From Rhodeus uyekii (taxonomy: Eukaryota > Chordata > Actinopteri > Cypriniformes > Acheilognathidae): a stretch of 64,000 bases of DNA. The stretch's first letter is position 1. Each line of letters begins with the position of its first letter. Under the pieces are notes generated by a model. It saw only the letters and a program-made list of their open reading frames with translations. It was not told where the DNA came from and made no database searches. This document shows, piece after piece, positions 23,261 through 34,518 of this stretch. Both the position numbers and the translations under genes were made by a program. Location of the stretch: assembly GCA_037043235.1 (NCBI GenBank), contig JAWRVZ010000156.1:1344923-1408922 (forward strand), written 5' to 3'.

Positions 23261-25160
23261 AGAACTGTCCTTGTAGATAATACAAATTGTAATGCTGACA
23301 AACATGATTATATTTTATACTTGACTACAGTTTTAAGTGTATTTTGCTATATTACATTCAAAGTTAATACTGTACAGTTAAAATGCACTAAATTGCAACT
23401 TTATTAGAATTGTAAATTCTAAATATTTGACAAACAAGTTTCCATAGAAATTACATCAAACTATATTTTAGTTTAGCAGTAAATTTAGCAGTACACTTTA
23501 AACATATTAGACAATAGAAGCTTTATAAAAATTACAGGTACGATGTACTGGTCCAACTTAAGTGAGTCAAACACAAAAAACACAGCTAACTGCATTGAAT
23601 ATAAATTTAAACTAAAACATTTTCATTTAATTGCATTTAAGTGTCTAAAATAGTTAGCAATTATTTATGCTAAAAGTGTTCTTTTTCTCAAGAGTGCTTT
23701 TGAAAAGAAGGAGTGCTTGCTTTGCTGACATTTTACTCCGTGTTAAATCCTGTCGCCCTGAAGCGAAACTGCTTGAATCCACTAATCTAGATCAATGGCA
23801 CGTGTGACAATTAACAGGATTGATTGAATCCAACATGCAGTTGCACAGATCCATGAGGGTGACAGTGAGGCACATAACGCCTTTCTGCTCCCCTGATTGC
23901 ACCAGAGGAGGTTCTCGTGCAACCATAGATTATGCCACATTCCTTGTTCGATTCAGAAGGGAAAAGGGATGGTAAGGAGACACTTGTTGCTTTAATTATT
24001 ACATACAAAACTTATAGAACAAAAGTGTCCATTTATACTAAATGATACTATTTCTTTTGAACCTTTCCAATGTCCATTCCATTCATATGCACCATTCCAC
24101 TGCATCAATTCTTCTTCAGATTCTGGATAATCTGCAGTTGACGGACAGCCAACCTGTGTGTGTGTGTGTGTCCCATAACAACTGATTAGTGACATACTAT
24201 AAGCCAGGATAATTAATCATAATTAATCAACCAATATTTTCTGAGAATGCAGCCAATATATATATATGTCTGTGTGAGTGTGTGTCTGTCAGGTTTTTAT
24301 AGCTGTTAATCTTTTTTTGCTTTTTTCTGCTTTTCCCCCTATCCCATACTTTAACAGCTCAAACAGTAGAGCGTGGCACTTGCAATCGTGGGTCGTGGGT
24401 TCAATTCCCAGGGAAAGCAAGAACTGATTACAGTACAATGTCAATATGTATCTTGTATGCATTGTAAGTCACTTTGGATAAAGGCGTCTGCCAAATGCAC
24501 AAATATTCATGTAATAATCAACTGGGAAATGGGCTCGATTTTTGTGATATGAACTTGGTTATCAGCACGTTTGTTTTCCAGTAAACCCAAATTTCTTCCA
24601 AAGTTTTACGGTTTTATTTTTGAAGTGCTTTCACTTTGCCTGAGCGCCTTCTTTAAAAACAGACTGAATTAAAAAAGGAATGCATTCACAGATTAAAGAC
24701 GTCTAATGAAAGGCAGCAGCTCTTCGGGCTCAGAGATGAAATTATGCGGTATTAATAAAGATAATGACACGAGCTCGAGCGCTGCGATCAAACTCCTGAA
24801 AGAACGACTCGTCAAACGCAAGGTTCGCCAAAATACTCACTCTCAGAGTCGCTGATGCCACTGTCGCTGACGCTCGCGCTGCTCCGTCTCTTCACGCTTT
24901 TCAAGTGTTCGTCATATCTGAAGTGTCTCTTTTCCACGGGGGACGTGAAATCCTCAATGACAGCGTCGAACTCGCACAGCACGGCGTTCAGACCGTCGTC
25001 CTCCTCAAAAAACGCTGGAAAACACGTGTAAAGTTTCAACAAGCGCTCTAATAGCGCTATAAACGAGATATGATAATTGCATGGGAATCAGTCGCACGGT
25101 ATTGTATTGTTAAACATTAGACTTACATATGCTCTGTGACTTTATCTTTGGAGACTTCAT
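20326..25160 (-). CDS. rgcc: Regulator of cell cycle RGCC (RGC-32), five coding exons
   Basis: RGCC is a small, largely disordered protein that in mammals binds CDK1 and is linked to cell-cycle progression, complement response and TGF-beta signalling. Coding exons on the minus strand are 25160-25127, 25014-24841, 22353-22246, 22143-22081 and 20333-20326. All introns are GT-AG, all are in phase 1, and the total is 387 nt (128 residues, human about 137). Recognisable blocks are LCEFDAVIEDFTSP, RHFRYDEHLKSVKRRSSASV followed by SDSGISDSES, NRNSFSFSDEKLNSP, and the C-terminal [20 protein letters not shown] then M. The last coding exon adds only the end of a Ser codon, Met and the stop. The start ATG (MKSPKIK) matches the human MKPP start; an in-frame ATG at 25298 lies upstream of a likely TATA box and is rejected. 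The long last intron contains two MITEs. Confidence 0.95.
20932..21527 (-). mobile_element. Tigger-like MITE in the last rgcc intron
   Basis: The right end, reverse-complemented, reads TACAGTAGTACCTCAAGATA followed by CGAAAGG. The interior repeats TTCGTAA/TTCGTAT motifs. The left end near TA at 20930 (CACTGAAAGCAGCCTTCGTA) is diverged. About 596 bp, no transposase ORF. Confidence 0.65.
21749..21905. mobile_element. hAT MITE in the last rgcc intron
   Basis: The ends are CAGGGCTGTCCAATCCTGCT and, reverse-complemented, CAGGGGTGTCCAAGCTTGAT. Flanking 8-mers are GTTTGAGC and GTTTTTGC (6/8). 157 bp, non-coding. Confidence 0.8.
22362..24840. other. rgcc intron 2 (between coding exons 2 and 3)
   Basis: An intron of about 2.5 kb, bounded by GTGAGT at 24840 and CAG before 22353. 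It holds a (TA)n tract at 23229-23253, a short (TG)n at 24155-24170 and a SINE at 24352. Otherwise AT-rich with no recognised feature. Confidence 0.8.
24352..24515 (+). mobile_element. tRNA-derived SINE in rgcc intron 2
   Basis: The tRNA-like head AGCTCAAACAGTAGAGCGTG with box B GGGTTCAATTCCCAGGG is followed by GTAAGTCACTTTGGATAAAG and GCGTCTGCCAAATGC. It has the same architecture as the minus-strand copy at 5490-5640. Confidence 0.75.
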
Positions 25161-25250
25161 CTTCTGCACTCCTTTAGTGTCCACTTCTGAAATACCCTTC
25201 CGTTTTCCAGTGTTAACGAGTCTGAGCACCTCGGTGTTGGGGCGCGTTGT

Positions 25251-25258
25251 TTTAAATA
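25251..25258 (-). promoter_or_regulatory. Candidate rgcc TATA box
   Basis: TATTTAAA on the minus strand about 90 bp upstream of the rgcc start codon, inside a CpG-rich stretch (about 25200-25370). If used, transcription would start near 25225, leaving a 5' UTR of about 65 nt and excluding the ATG at 25298. Confidence 0.5.
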
Positions 25259-25772
25259 TCGCCCGGCTACGGGCGGGGGCGGTAACCGACGGAGGCACGT
25301 TGGGCGTGTGAAACGCGTCGCCAATGAGACGCTCACGCCCGTTTTAGCCCACAGTGTGAGTTACAGCGACTGGCGTCATTTACCCTGAAGCATGTTTGTA
25401 AACAGCTACTATGACACATGCACAACTGCTGTATTTTTAACCAGCACTCCATCCTTCACTGTTTCTCCTGCAATACACTAATAATGCAAATATATTTAAA
25501 GATGCTTTAGGGTTCAAGAAGTCCACGTGTGAGAGGTAGCTATATTTGGTGAAAAAATAAAATTTTATTTAATCTAAGATTATTAATAGTAATAATGACA
25601 GTGAATGTTGGGGAAGGTCTTCTTTACTTTAAATCTTTTTTTTTTTCACTGAATTAAAAATCTGTGACAAATTGGACATAAAGGAATCACATTAAATTAA
25701 AAACATTTTTACTGAAAAAGCATACCAAAGGGTTAAAATACGTTTTTAAATGTAGATTTGATCAATGATATA

Positions 25773-26433
25773 CAGTAATAACTTGAAATACGAGCATCCC
25801 GAGATATGAGCAAGCCTTTGAGCAATTTTTGTTTTGAGACGCTAGTTAATATATGAGCACGCTTACAGGCACCGATGTCACTGGTGGAGCATTCAGAGCA
25901 GCTCAACCCACCTGACTCCTTCACTTTGTGTTTGTCGACTGAAATAAGTGTTTGCGTGAGCAAAAAGATTTAATGCGCGAGGAATTAAAATGAGATCGTG
26001 TAGATCTGTTATCCGCTCACAGATGTAATTTACGTGCGTGCAAACAGTTTTGTGCTCATTTCTTTTTGGCATGGATTTGCCGCCAATCCCCCCTACGCAC
26101 AAAAATGCCCAAAGATTTTGTATTTCAAATAACCTTTTAATCTTACATTTAAACCTTTGACTTGTACAATTCATTGCGCGTTGGCGGGCGCTAATCCAGA
26201 GACGGACGCGCTCAGAGCTACCACGTACCTTTATTGTAGGTTTCAGATGTTTAGATACTCATATGTACTCGCAAAACAATGCATTTAAAGTTTAAAAACT
26301 ACACACTGACATCAACCACTAATAAGGGAGGTTTTTTGTTTCATTTTTTATGAAACAATGATTTGCGATCCGAGCAACTTGAGTTACGAGCTCTGTCCTG
26401 GTACGGCTTATTCTCGTATCTCAAGGTATTGTG
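25773..26433 (+). mobile_element. Tigger/pogo-like MITE, copy 2 (CTCGTATCTC family)
   Basis: The left end CAGTAATAACTTGAAATACG and the reverse-complemented right end CACAATACCTTGAGATACGA are flanked by TA. It is the same family as 7693-8358, in opposite orientation. About 660 bp, non-coding. Bases 25372-25770 hold nothing recognised. Confidence 0.8.
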
Positions 26434-26435
26434 TA

Positions 26436-27960
26436 CGGGAATAAAAGCATAAATAAATATAAATAAACATTCCCTCTTTTAATTTATTCTCTAAAATAAA
26501 ATAATCCATGAATAATCCATGATATTCTTAGGTCTATTCTTCTATAGGTGTATATATATATTATAGGTGAATATATGATATTCATATATTCATATATTAA
26601 TATATATGCTTATAGGTGCTTCACCAAATATTGTATAACTTAAATTATAAAATTAAACATTTGTGGCATTTCCCTTATTGGGACGGTTGTTATAATCCCA
26701 TTGAAAATATATAACCCTAACTTTTTCAGTGTTGTAACTTATTTGGCCATTACTTTCAAAGGATCCCCATTTTCTGCATCAAGTCATTGTAATTCATAAA
26801 AAAATGTATTTCATAAACAATTCATTCACAGATTGATAAAACTGATCTGGTCCAAATTAAGTTTCTGCAGACATCTTGTGGTGACTGAATGAATGTGCAC
26901 TCATCTTATTTATTAAAGGCAATTCAGATACAGAACCTTTTAATGGCAAGTATTTGTCATGTTTTCCAAAAGCTTCAGGAGACTTGATGTGCATTAAAGG
27001 GCAGGTTATGCTTAGGTAAACTAGGAAAGGCTACCAGGTTGAACGAGACATGGGAACATTTCCTGCCTTCATCACAAACACTTTTTCAGTAAGCCAGACA
27101 ATGTTTTTGAGCTCCCAAATCTAAGGTTCCAAAAGGGCAGTATTCACGGCTAAAAAAAATAATATTTTTTTGTTGTTGTTGTTTCCACATTTCATAACAT
27201 TTTGAAAGTCTAAAATAGTATTTTCCATTACAAAGAACCTTTTCTGAGATGGAAAGATTCTGTGGATGTTTATGTTCTTCATGGAACCAAAGACGCCAAT
27301 AAAGAGCCTTTCTTTCTGAGCGTAGAATCCTGCTGTTGTTATTTTAGTGGGGGAGTGGGATTTCTCACGTTTAAGACGAGTTCTTCACACCTTTGGTGTT
27401 GCAGTAAACAGGTGGACACATGGTAAAACAAAACATGTGTTTGCAGCTGCACTTCAGGGATTAAATGTGCATGAAAGGCGTCAAAGACAACACTCACTGG
27501 CCGAGAGGCTGAAAACTGTTCAGTTCACAAAATAAAACGTTTACAAGGATTTGGTGAATGTTCCTGACAAAAAAAAAAAAAAAAAAAACAATATGGGATT
27601 CTGGTGTGGTACTGTAATTTAATTTATGGGTTAGGCTACTAATTCTAAGGATTTAGAGTACATCCAGATTCTTAAGATGGCAATTAAAAATTGTTATTTT
27701 GAAGTATTTTTCTTTTTGTAAATGATGTTGTACTCAAAAATAGTAATGAAAAAATATATATTTGACAGCATGTACCTATAAAATATATATTCACTCCAGA
27801 CATTTCAAAGGCTATTTAATTTTTTTAATTTCCATGACTATTCCAGGATTTAAAAATTTCCCCTGATATGTCCAGGGAAAAGAAAGTCTAAAAATCTTAC
27901 ATTTGATCAATGACCCTAATCATAACTTGTAATAAGATACAGTATATATAAAATACAGAA
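26436..27960. other. Intergenic AT-rich sequence
   Basis: No gene or intact element was found. A homopolymer A tract lies at about 27569-27588. The 62-codon open frame at 27347-27535 has no recognisable features. Confidence 0.5.
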
Positions 27961-27976
27961 TTACTCTATTGCACAT

Positions 27977-29014
27977 TTTATTTTCATATTCACTTCACAA
28001 ACTGAGAGTCGATGTAAAATTTGTACACAAAGATAACATATTTCTCTCAAGTACAAAAAAATGATACATGATGCCAAATAATCAAGACAAACTTTAAATA
28101 TGACACAATCTCAATTTAAAGTGCAATGCCGTCCCTGTTTTCCAAATGCTATGGTTATCATAATCAAAACAAACGACTGAAATCAAGCCTTTGAATTGTG
28201 CTGAAGTCTTATTGAAGCAAGGATTTGCTTGTAAAAGACATGAAACATCACTCTGTTTTAGAGCTTATGTTTCACACTGAGGCTGGAATACAAGTGCTTC
28301 CATTTAGTTAAGGTTAACAGTGTGAGGTTGTCCCCATTGTTTTTCTTCATCTCAGTTGGTTTCACAGGGAACACTCTGAATGCTTAGACAGTGACGCCCA
28401 CTAGTGTTCATACTAGTGTCAGCTAGCTAGAGCTTTACTAATGCATTACACAACTGTCCATTTTTCTTTGGCTCAGTTTAAACCACTCTTGCATTCAATA
28501 CATATTTTCCTAATGAAGTTGAATTTCTAGTTCTAGTGTTCTAGTAAAGATCATTGTTCTGTATGCATAAACATATGGGAAAGCTCATGGTGCACAATAA
28601 TATGGGCCTCTGTGTTGTTTCTCACCATCAGGCTAGATCGCCTTCAGATCTTTAACTATATATAGCAAGACATTTTCACAATATAGCCATAACCACAACA
28701 TGCAAAGTTATTACAGACAGAAAATGTTATCACAGGCTCTCCCGAGACAAGTCTTTGAAGATGTTTCCAGAGAGTTACAAATGCTCTTAAATAATAATAT
28801 GCCATAATAGGGCAGATACAACAAACATCTCCTGTTTCGTATGTGGTTTAACAAAACAAAACCCCCAATTGATCCGTGGTTTCTGTTTCCAAACTGCACG
28901 TGCACCAGCTGAAATCCTGTAGACATGCCCCACTGTGATCACTCTTTCTGGCTGGATTACATACACTCCCTCACATGTTCTAGACTGCATGGAAGCGACT
29001 GTGCATTGAGAGCA
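27977..29014 (-). other. Probable 3' UTR of the Rab33-family gene
   Basis: About 1.04 kb lies between the stop codon and an AATAAA on the minus strand at 27977-27982. There are no repeats I recognise and no ORF of interest. Extent inferred from the polyadenylation signal only. Confidence 0.4.
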
Positions 29015-30306
29015 TTAGCATAAGCAATGCGTCTTCCCCTGTTCATCGGCGAGCTGTGTGAAGCTGCCCTCGCTCGGCTGTTTCAGTCTCAGCGGCTTGT
29101 GATTCTTCAGCTTGTAGGCCAACGTGAGGAAAATGGCATCTACGTGCTCTTTCTCTGCAGGATCTTTTGCAGACGTCTCGAACAGGGGAAAGTTGTAGCC
29201 ATCGGCCAGTCGCTGAGCTAAAAACGTGGAGACCTCTCTCGTTCCTCTTAAGTCACATTTGTTCCCAACTAGGATGCGGGGAACCATGGGGTGGACAGAG
29301 TGACGGACGCACTCCTCAATCCACTCCGGCAGACTCTCGAATGAAGCCAGACTTGTCACGTCATACACGAAGATGATGGCGTGGACGTTGCGGTAGTAAT
29401 GCTCCACCATGCTCTTCCTGAAGCGCTCCTGTCCAGCCGTGTCCCAGATCTGTAACTGAGAGAATGCGGTTAACATCACAGAAGAACAGGAAAGGCTTTA
29501 TCTGCCTTTGCCTTTGCACGCTGGAGCCAGTGGGTCTGAAATCCTGTGTTTTTCAACCACTGTGCTGCGGAAGATTATTCAATTTCACCTAATTGGTCGA
29601 AAAACTTTAGACAGCTCTAGCTGACTTATGTACTTGCTTTCACTCTTGGTCAAACCCATGACCTACTGGTTGAGCTACAGGAAAGCTTCTTTTTAGAAAA
29701 CTAATTAATTAATTGATATATATTGTTAATACACAGAGCTACAGAGTTTTTTTTTTCTTTTTCTTTTTCTGTCAATGAAAAAATATACCGTGGCTCAAAA
29801 AAGGTTAAAAACACTGCTGTAATACACATGTGATAAGGACTTTATGACATATGACAGCTTTTTTATATATATTTAACCTATAATGAATTGAACCCCGTTC
29901 AAAACTCCAAACATATATTCTTGATGATGAACTATTGTTTTTTTTAAACTAAAAATATATAGTTTGTTCCTTAGTTGTCATGTCACAGTGCCCCCCATTG
30001 TGTTGAAGAGTGTTATTTTAGGGGATGTGGTGTGTGTCATAAACTTACCTTTATATATTCTCCATCTAGTCGCAGGGTCCTTTCTCTAAAATCGACTCCG
30101 ATTGTTGCCTCGGGGTTTTTGAGAAATTTACCCCCGCAAAACCGGTAAGTAAGGCAAGTCTTTCCAACATTTGAATCCCCAATAACGATTATTTTAAACA
30201 CCCTCGACTGAGGAAAATCATATTCCTGACACGAATCATTCGCGAGACTGTCTCTTCTGTAAATCGTCGAGAAATCATTGCCACCCGTTTTGTTTTCTAT
30301 TGCCAT
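29015..30306 (-). CDS. rab33b: Rab33-family small GTPase (RAB33B-like), two coding exons
   Basis: Rab33 proteins are Golgi and pre-autophagosomal Rab GTPases; RAB33B binds ATG16L1. Exon 1 is 30306-30049 and exon 2 is 29455-29015, joined in phase 0 (donor AAG|GTAAGT, acceptor CTCAG|TTACAG) so that EYIK joins LQIWDTAGQ. The product is 232 residues (human RAB33B 229). Motifs: P-loop GDSNVGKT (43-50), switch I ATIGVDF (67-73), DTAGQE (91-96), NKCD (151-154), ETSAK (179-183) and C-terminal CLC (230-232) for double geranylgeranylation. It mixes family features: SLPEWIEEC resembles RAB33B while HPMVPRILVGNKCDL resembles RAB33A, and the N-terminus matches neither. It may be a separate paralogue, so the symbol is provisional. 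Intron 1 (29456-30048) holds a SINE head. Confidence 0.92.
29636..29692 (-). mobile_element. SINE head fragment in the Rab33 intron
   Basis: On the minus strand, CTTTCCTGTAGCTCAACCAG followed by a box-B-like GGTCATGGGTTTGACC matches the tRNA-like head of the SINE at 5490-5640. No tail is visible. Confidence 0.55.
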
Positions 30307-30327
30307 GGCTCTGATCCTCGAGAAGTA

Positions 30328-30335
30328 TCGCGAGA
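30328..30335 (-). promoter_or_regulatory. TCTCGCGA core-promoter motif upstream of the Rab33 gene
   Basis: TCTCGCGA on the minus strand 22-29 bp upstream of the start codon. This motif is known from TATA-less vertebrate promoters. Its position suggests it lies at or near the transcription start. Confidence 0.4.
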
Positions 30336-30448
30336 GGATGAGAGCGATAGTTTAACGAGAACTCCCGTTGCAGTGGCTCATGTGAAACACCTGCCAGAAG
30401 TTTGGACGCATCACTGCTCTTAATGTTTGGGAGAGAAGTCTCTCATTA

Positions 30449-30850
30449 AGGCTGCATTCGTTTTGATTAAAATAGAGGGGACATTTTTTTGCATATTTTG
30501 AAATATAATTACCTTTTTAAATAACTGCTTTCTATTGTAATATATTTTAAAATGTAATTTAATTCTGATGGTAAAGTTGAATTTTCAGCACCATTTAGTC
30601 ACATGATCCTATAGAAATGATTATATGACCTGATTTAGTATCAGTGTTGGAAACAGCAATATTTTGTAACTTTTTACACTACTGTTCAAAAGTTTGGGGT
30701 CAGTATTTTATCTTCTTTTTTGAAAGAAATTTATATTTTTATTCAGCAAAGATATGTTAAATAGATGTTTAAAAGTGAAAAGTGGAAACTTTTATATAGT
30801 TATTTTATTTTGAATAAAGGCTGTTCTTTTTAACCTCTTATTCTTGAGTG
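30449..30850 (+). repeat. Dispersed cyprinid-type repeat, copy 2
   Basis: It begins AAGGCTGCATTCGTTTTGAT, then TTGAATTTTCAGCACCATTT, ACATGATCCTATAGAAATGA and TGTTCAAAAGTTTGGGGTCA. It follows the same order of blocks as 14565-14960. Bases 30851-31720 hold AT-rich sequence and the probable kbtbd7 3' UTR. Confidence 0.65.
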
Positions 30851-31721
30851 AACACTGAAAAAAAAGTATATTAGCTACTGTTTTTTCTGTATTTTGATTA
30901 CATAATGAGCATAAGAGATCTTTAAGCATAAGAGATAAGATGTTTTCAAAAAGAAATACCAGTACTATATATAAAATAAGAACAATTACATTTATTTAGA
31001 TTTAATTATATTAAGCATATACTTAATGTATACGTAGTATTTAAGTACATATTTAATTGAAGTATCATACATTTAAATGTAATAAATAATTTATAATATA
31101 AAGTATAATATAGTATGATATTATGAATTTATACGTTTATTAAAAGAACCAAACCTATAAATTAGATTACATAAAATAATTTAATAGACAACTGTAACAT
31201 TTAGACAACAATGAAAAAGAAACAAAACACAAAAACACAAACAAGTAAATAGCCCACAAACTGGGCTAAAAGCCTAGAGGTTATGAAATGCCCAAAATTA
31301 TGTGGACTAAACGGTCCATCCTTCCTGAAGTTCCTGCATGTATCCAGGTTATCTGTATTTAAAGTGAAGTGTATTTAAATTTCAATCAATAACTTTGCCA
31401 CCAATATCATTTCAAAGCATTGAATAAAACAAGTATTTTTCTGACTTTAGCACCAGACATAATCAAATTTTCTTTAAGATAAGACGTCAGCCTGACTGTA
31501 CCCTGTACCAATTTATCATAATCCTGAGACAAGGTATCATTCACTGGCCATATATCATAACGTGTAATAATACTCACAGTACAAACAGCATGAATTTCAA
31601 GTAGGTTTTCCACTTCAAACCAAGTGAATCATTTAACCACGCTGTATCTCTAAATACTTTGCAGCATGTTTACATTTGGCTCTATTACACGTTTGACACT
31701 AGTTACTATGAGAACTACAGA

Positions 31722-33593
31722 CTACCAGTTCTCATCGGAAAAGGAGCTTGTGCTGCCGGAGTCTGAGTCTGCATCCGTCAAGCCATCGAAGTCCCAGTCA
31801 GCACTGGAGCCGCTGTCGTCATCCTCATCTGAGATGAAGTTCTGACCGGACCCCAAGCATGCAGTATAAACCCGGGTGGAGAGGCTTATGAATCCGAACG
31901 AGGATCCAAACATACTGGCCACATTTTTCCACGAGTCCTTAGTGGGATCATATTCATGTATAATAAGCACATTTTTGTTGTGATGGACTATTGCAATAGT
32001 CAGAAGCAGCAGTTTGCTGTTGTGTTCCACAACTTGGTAGTTGAGAGCACTGCTATCAATTGGGATGTCTCCGATCCGCTTCCATTCTCCACGGGCTGGG
32101 TTATACGCTTTGACCACAGGGATGTCACACAAACAGATGATCTGCTCCTGAAAAACACAAGCTTTGTGGAGTTTACTGCGCTTCAGAGAGCCACGCTGGA
32201 GCCAGTGGTTTGTCTTGGGCTCGTAGCTGAGCATCCTCCTCTTGTTGACCACATAAAGCCGCTCGTTCACAGTCACAACCTGCATCTTTCCCAAAGAATG
32301 AGGCAAAGGGGCCACAAAAACCCACTGGTTCCTTTGAATGCTATAGCATTCTATTTCCTTGAGTCTGGCCTCCGATATCGGATCTCTGCCACCCAAAACG
32401 TATAGGTGTCCGTTGAGGTAGCCGATGTACGAGTGCGTTCTTCTGAGAAGTCTTTCCGTGAGCTCCTGCCAAGAATTTAACAAGGGATTGTAGAGCCAGA
32501 AGTGCTTGGACAGCTGGGACGCGAGATACAGACTGTTTTCAGGTGTGGTGCAGACCAGAAAGGTCTCCATTGGAGAGTGTTTGAAGTTCTGATCAGTGAG
32601 GTTAATGACCGGGGACGCCATGGAAAAGATGTCCTCTGTGTATGGATCGTAGCACATGAAAGGCTCATTTGCCCGTCCAAAGAAAAGCACCATTTCTTTA
32701 GCACTCTTGCCGATTCTTTGTTGGGCAGCATGCGCGCCCTTGGAAATCACAGCACTCTGCTCATCGGCAGCCCCGTCTAGAACATTTGAAAGATATTTCT
32801 TTATAAAAGGCTTTGATTTAAGGCCATCTAGACAAACCCTGTCTCTCTCAGAAAACAAAGACCACCGCACACACCTGAGCACCTGCAGCGCATCTTCTGC
32901 ATCCACATGCATGTTTCTCTCAATCCATTGGACTGCAAACGAGCACACTTTAAGTTCGCAGTCCACGTCCAAAGAGTCCAGTTTGAGGATCTCTTTAATT
33001 TGTTTCAGGTCCAGCTCACAGAGCTCCCTCACGCTGGCACTGAGATGGACAAAGTTCTTCGCAATGAACGCTTGAGCCTTGCTCTTCAGCTCCAGATTGT
33101 CAAAGGTGTCTGCAAACTTCAGGATCCCTGCACAGTTTGAAAGGTCCAATCTTCTAATCATGAAATTGGCACACGTCTGGCGAATATAGTCTAGTTGCAG
33201 CATGTTGGCAGCAGCATAAAGCCTTTGCACGTTGCTCTCATTGATTGTCACTTTGCCAGTGTAACAGTAATCAATAATGACAGCCATTGACTCGGCGTCC
33301 ACCTCGTGAATGGTGACGGTCTTCTGCGTGCTCTCGTACAGCCCACCGGTGAACATGCTCTTAAAATAAGGGCTCGCGGCTGCAAGTATGTTTCGATTGC
33401 ACTGGAAAACTTTTCCAGCGCGAGGAGGAAAGCAGGAGCTCGAGGAAAGGATTCGGTCCTCTGGCTCTACTTCGATAGTCACGTCGACTAACAGCTGCGA
33501 GTCGTAGAATAATTTCAGCTCTTTCATCAAACTAAAAGCGTGGTTCGAGTCCTCGAGCTCCTCCGGGCCACTGAAGCAGTTAATCGAAGCCAT
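31722..33593 (-). CDS. kbtbd7: Kelch repeat and BTB domain protein 7 (KBTBD6/7 family)
   Basis: This is a substrate adaptor for CUL3 ubiquitin ligases. The human KBTBD6/KBTBD7 pair targets TIAM1 and depends on GABARAP binding. It is a single-exon ORF of 623 residues, as in mammals. The start is the ATG in CGCCATGGCT at 33593; the open frame extends ten codons upstream but only to a TTG. Domains: FSGPEELED motif (7-15), BTB about 20-145 (FQCNRNILAAASPYFKSMFT), BACK about 150-270, kelch region about 300-580 (LYVLGGRDPISEARLKEIEC), then an acidic, serine-rich tail with DEDDDSGSSADWDFDGL. Close family markers are YNPARGEWKRI and CDIPVVKAY. The tail stops at SFSDENW, where human proteins continue from the same Trp into the ATG8-interacting motif. 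It lies next to rgcc and the Rab33 gene on the same strand. Confidence 0.95.
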   Translation of the reverse strand: MASINCFSGPEELEDSNHAFSLMKELKLFYDSQLLVDVTIEVEPEDRILSSSSCFPPRAGKVFQCNRNILAAASPYFKSMFTGGLYESTQKTVTIHEVDAESMAVIIDYCYTGKVTINESNVQRLYAAANMLQLDYIRQTCANFMIRRLDLSNCAGILKFADTFDNLELKSKAQAFIAKNFVHLSASVRELCELDLKQIKEILKLDSLDVDCELKVCSFAVQWIERNMHVDAEDALQVLRCVRWSLFSERDRVCLDGLKSKPFIKKYLSNVLDGAADEQSAVISKGAHAAQQRIGKSAKEMVLFFGRANEPFMCYDPYTEDIFSMASPVINLTDQNFKHSPMETFLVCTTPENSLYLASQLSKHFWLYNPLLNSWQELTERLLRRTHSYIGYLNGHLYVLGGRDPISEARLKEIECYSIQRNQWVFVAPLPHSLGKMQVVTVNERLYVVNKRRMLSYEPKTNHWLQRGSLKRSKLHKACVFQEQIICLCDIPVVKAYNPARGEWKRIGDIPIDSSALNYQVVEHNSKLLLLTIAIVHHNKNVLIIHEYDPTKDSWKNVASMFGSSFGFISLSTRVYTACLGSGQNFISDEDDDSGSSADWDFDGLTDADSDSGSTSSFSDENW

Positions 33594-33599
33594 GGCGAG

Positions 33600-34060
33600 C
33601 CCTTTTCCTCCGTCCCAACGCAATAAACCTCCCGCGGGCTCAAAGTGTCATGAAAACATCGAGCTGTGAGACGCACGCGATGATTCTTTGTTGCCTGACA
33701 GCGTAGCCATGTTTCATGAATGAAACGCGGTGCTTTTTGACTGATTTTCAGGACTAGCGATCGGCCGCGGGGATGTCCGTCCTGTTTAATTTTATTTCGT
33801 TCGGCTTTCGCTCGAGACCTGGACGTAGCGTGTCTCATTCGAGCGTGCTACCGCTGAGCGGCGACACACAGCGCTGATTGGTCGCGTCGGCTGCGTCTCA
33901 ACGCGCGTCAGGCTGCCTACTACATAGACGCATTCACTACAGCGGCCGCACTGCCAGTGTTATCAGTGCTGAACCGGGTGCGGGATGCTGCCCACGGCAC
34001 GGTCGGATTGAGACGCCGCCAGCGCTGCGTGTTAAGTTCGGTTGGCCCGTTAAAGCTTTT
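33600..34060 (-). promoter_or_regulatory. CpG-rich region upstream of kbtbd7
   Basis: GC- and CpG-dense sequence (many CGCG, GCGC and CGGCCG runs) in an otherwise AT-rich neighbourhood, directly upstream of the kbtbd7 start codon. It is the likely CpG-island promoter. No TATA box was seen. Confidence 0.5.
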
Positions 34061-34193
34061 TTATAAATGAGACGCTGCTCAGCACCATATGGATTTCATT
34101 TAAAATATTACATATGTGCATTAAAATTGCAATTTGTCCTATTCACATAGATTAAAAAAGTAGACTTTAGTTTATGACAAATGTCGATAAAAA

Positions 34194-34502
<309 letters not shown>

Positions 34503-34518
34503 ACATAATAATAATAAT

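Noticed and set aside
24352..24420. Possible tRNA gene from the box-B-like sequence
   Set aside because: It has a SINE tail shared with other copies in the window and does not fold as a tRNA.
25161..25298. In-frame upstream ATG extending rgcc by 46 residues
   Set aside because: It lies upstream of the likely TATA box at 25251-25258, and the shorter start matches the known RGCC N-terminus.
27347..27535. 62-codon frame with a basic, Arg-rich sequence
   Set aside because: No start context, splice pattern or family resemblance; length is within chance expectation.
31956..33140. Several plus-strand open frames across kbtbd7
   Set aside because: They lie antisense to a long conserved BTB-kelch coding sequence and have no features of their own.
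33594..33623. Ten-codon N-terminal extension of kbtbd7
   Set aside because: The extension begins at TTG; the ATG at 33593 has a strong Kozak context.
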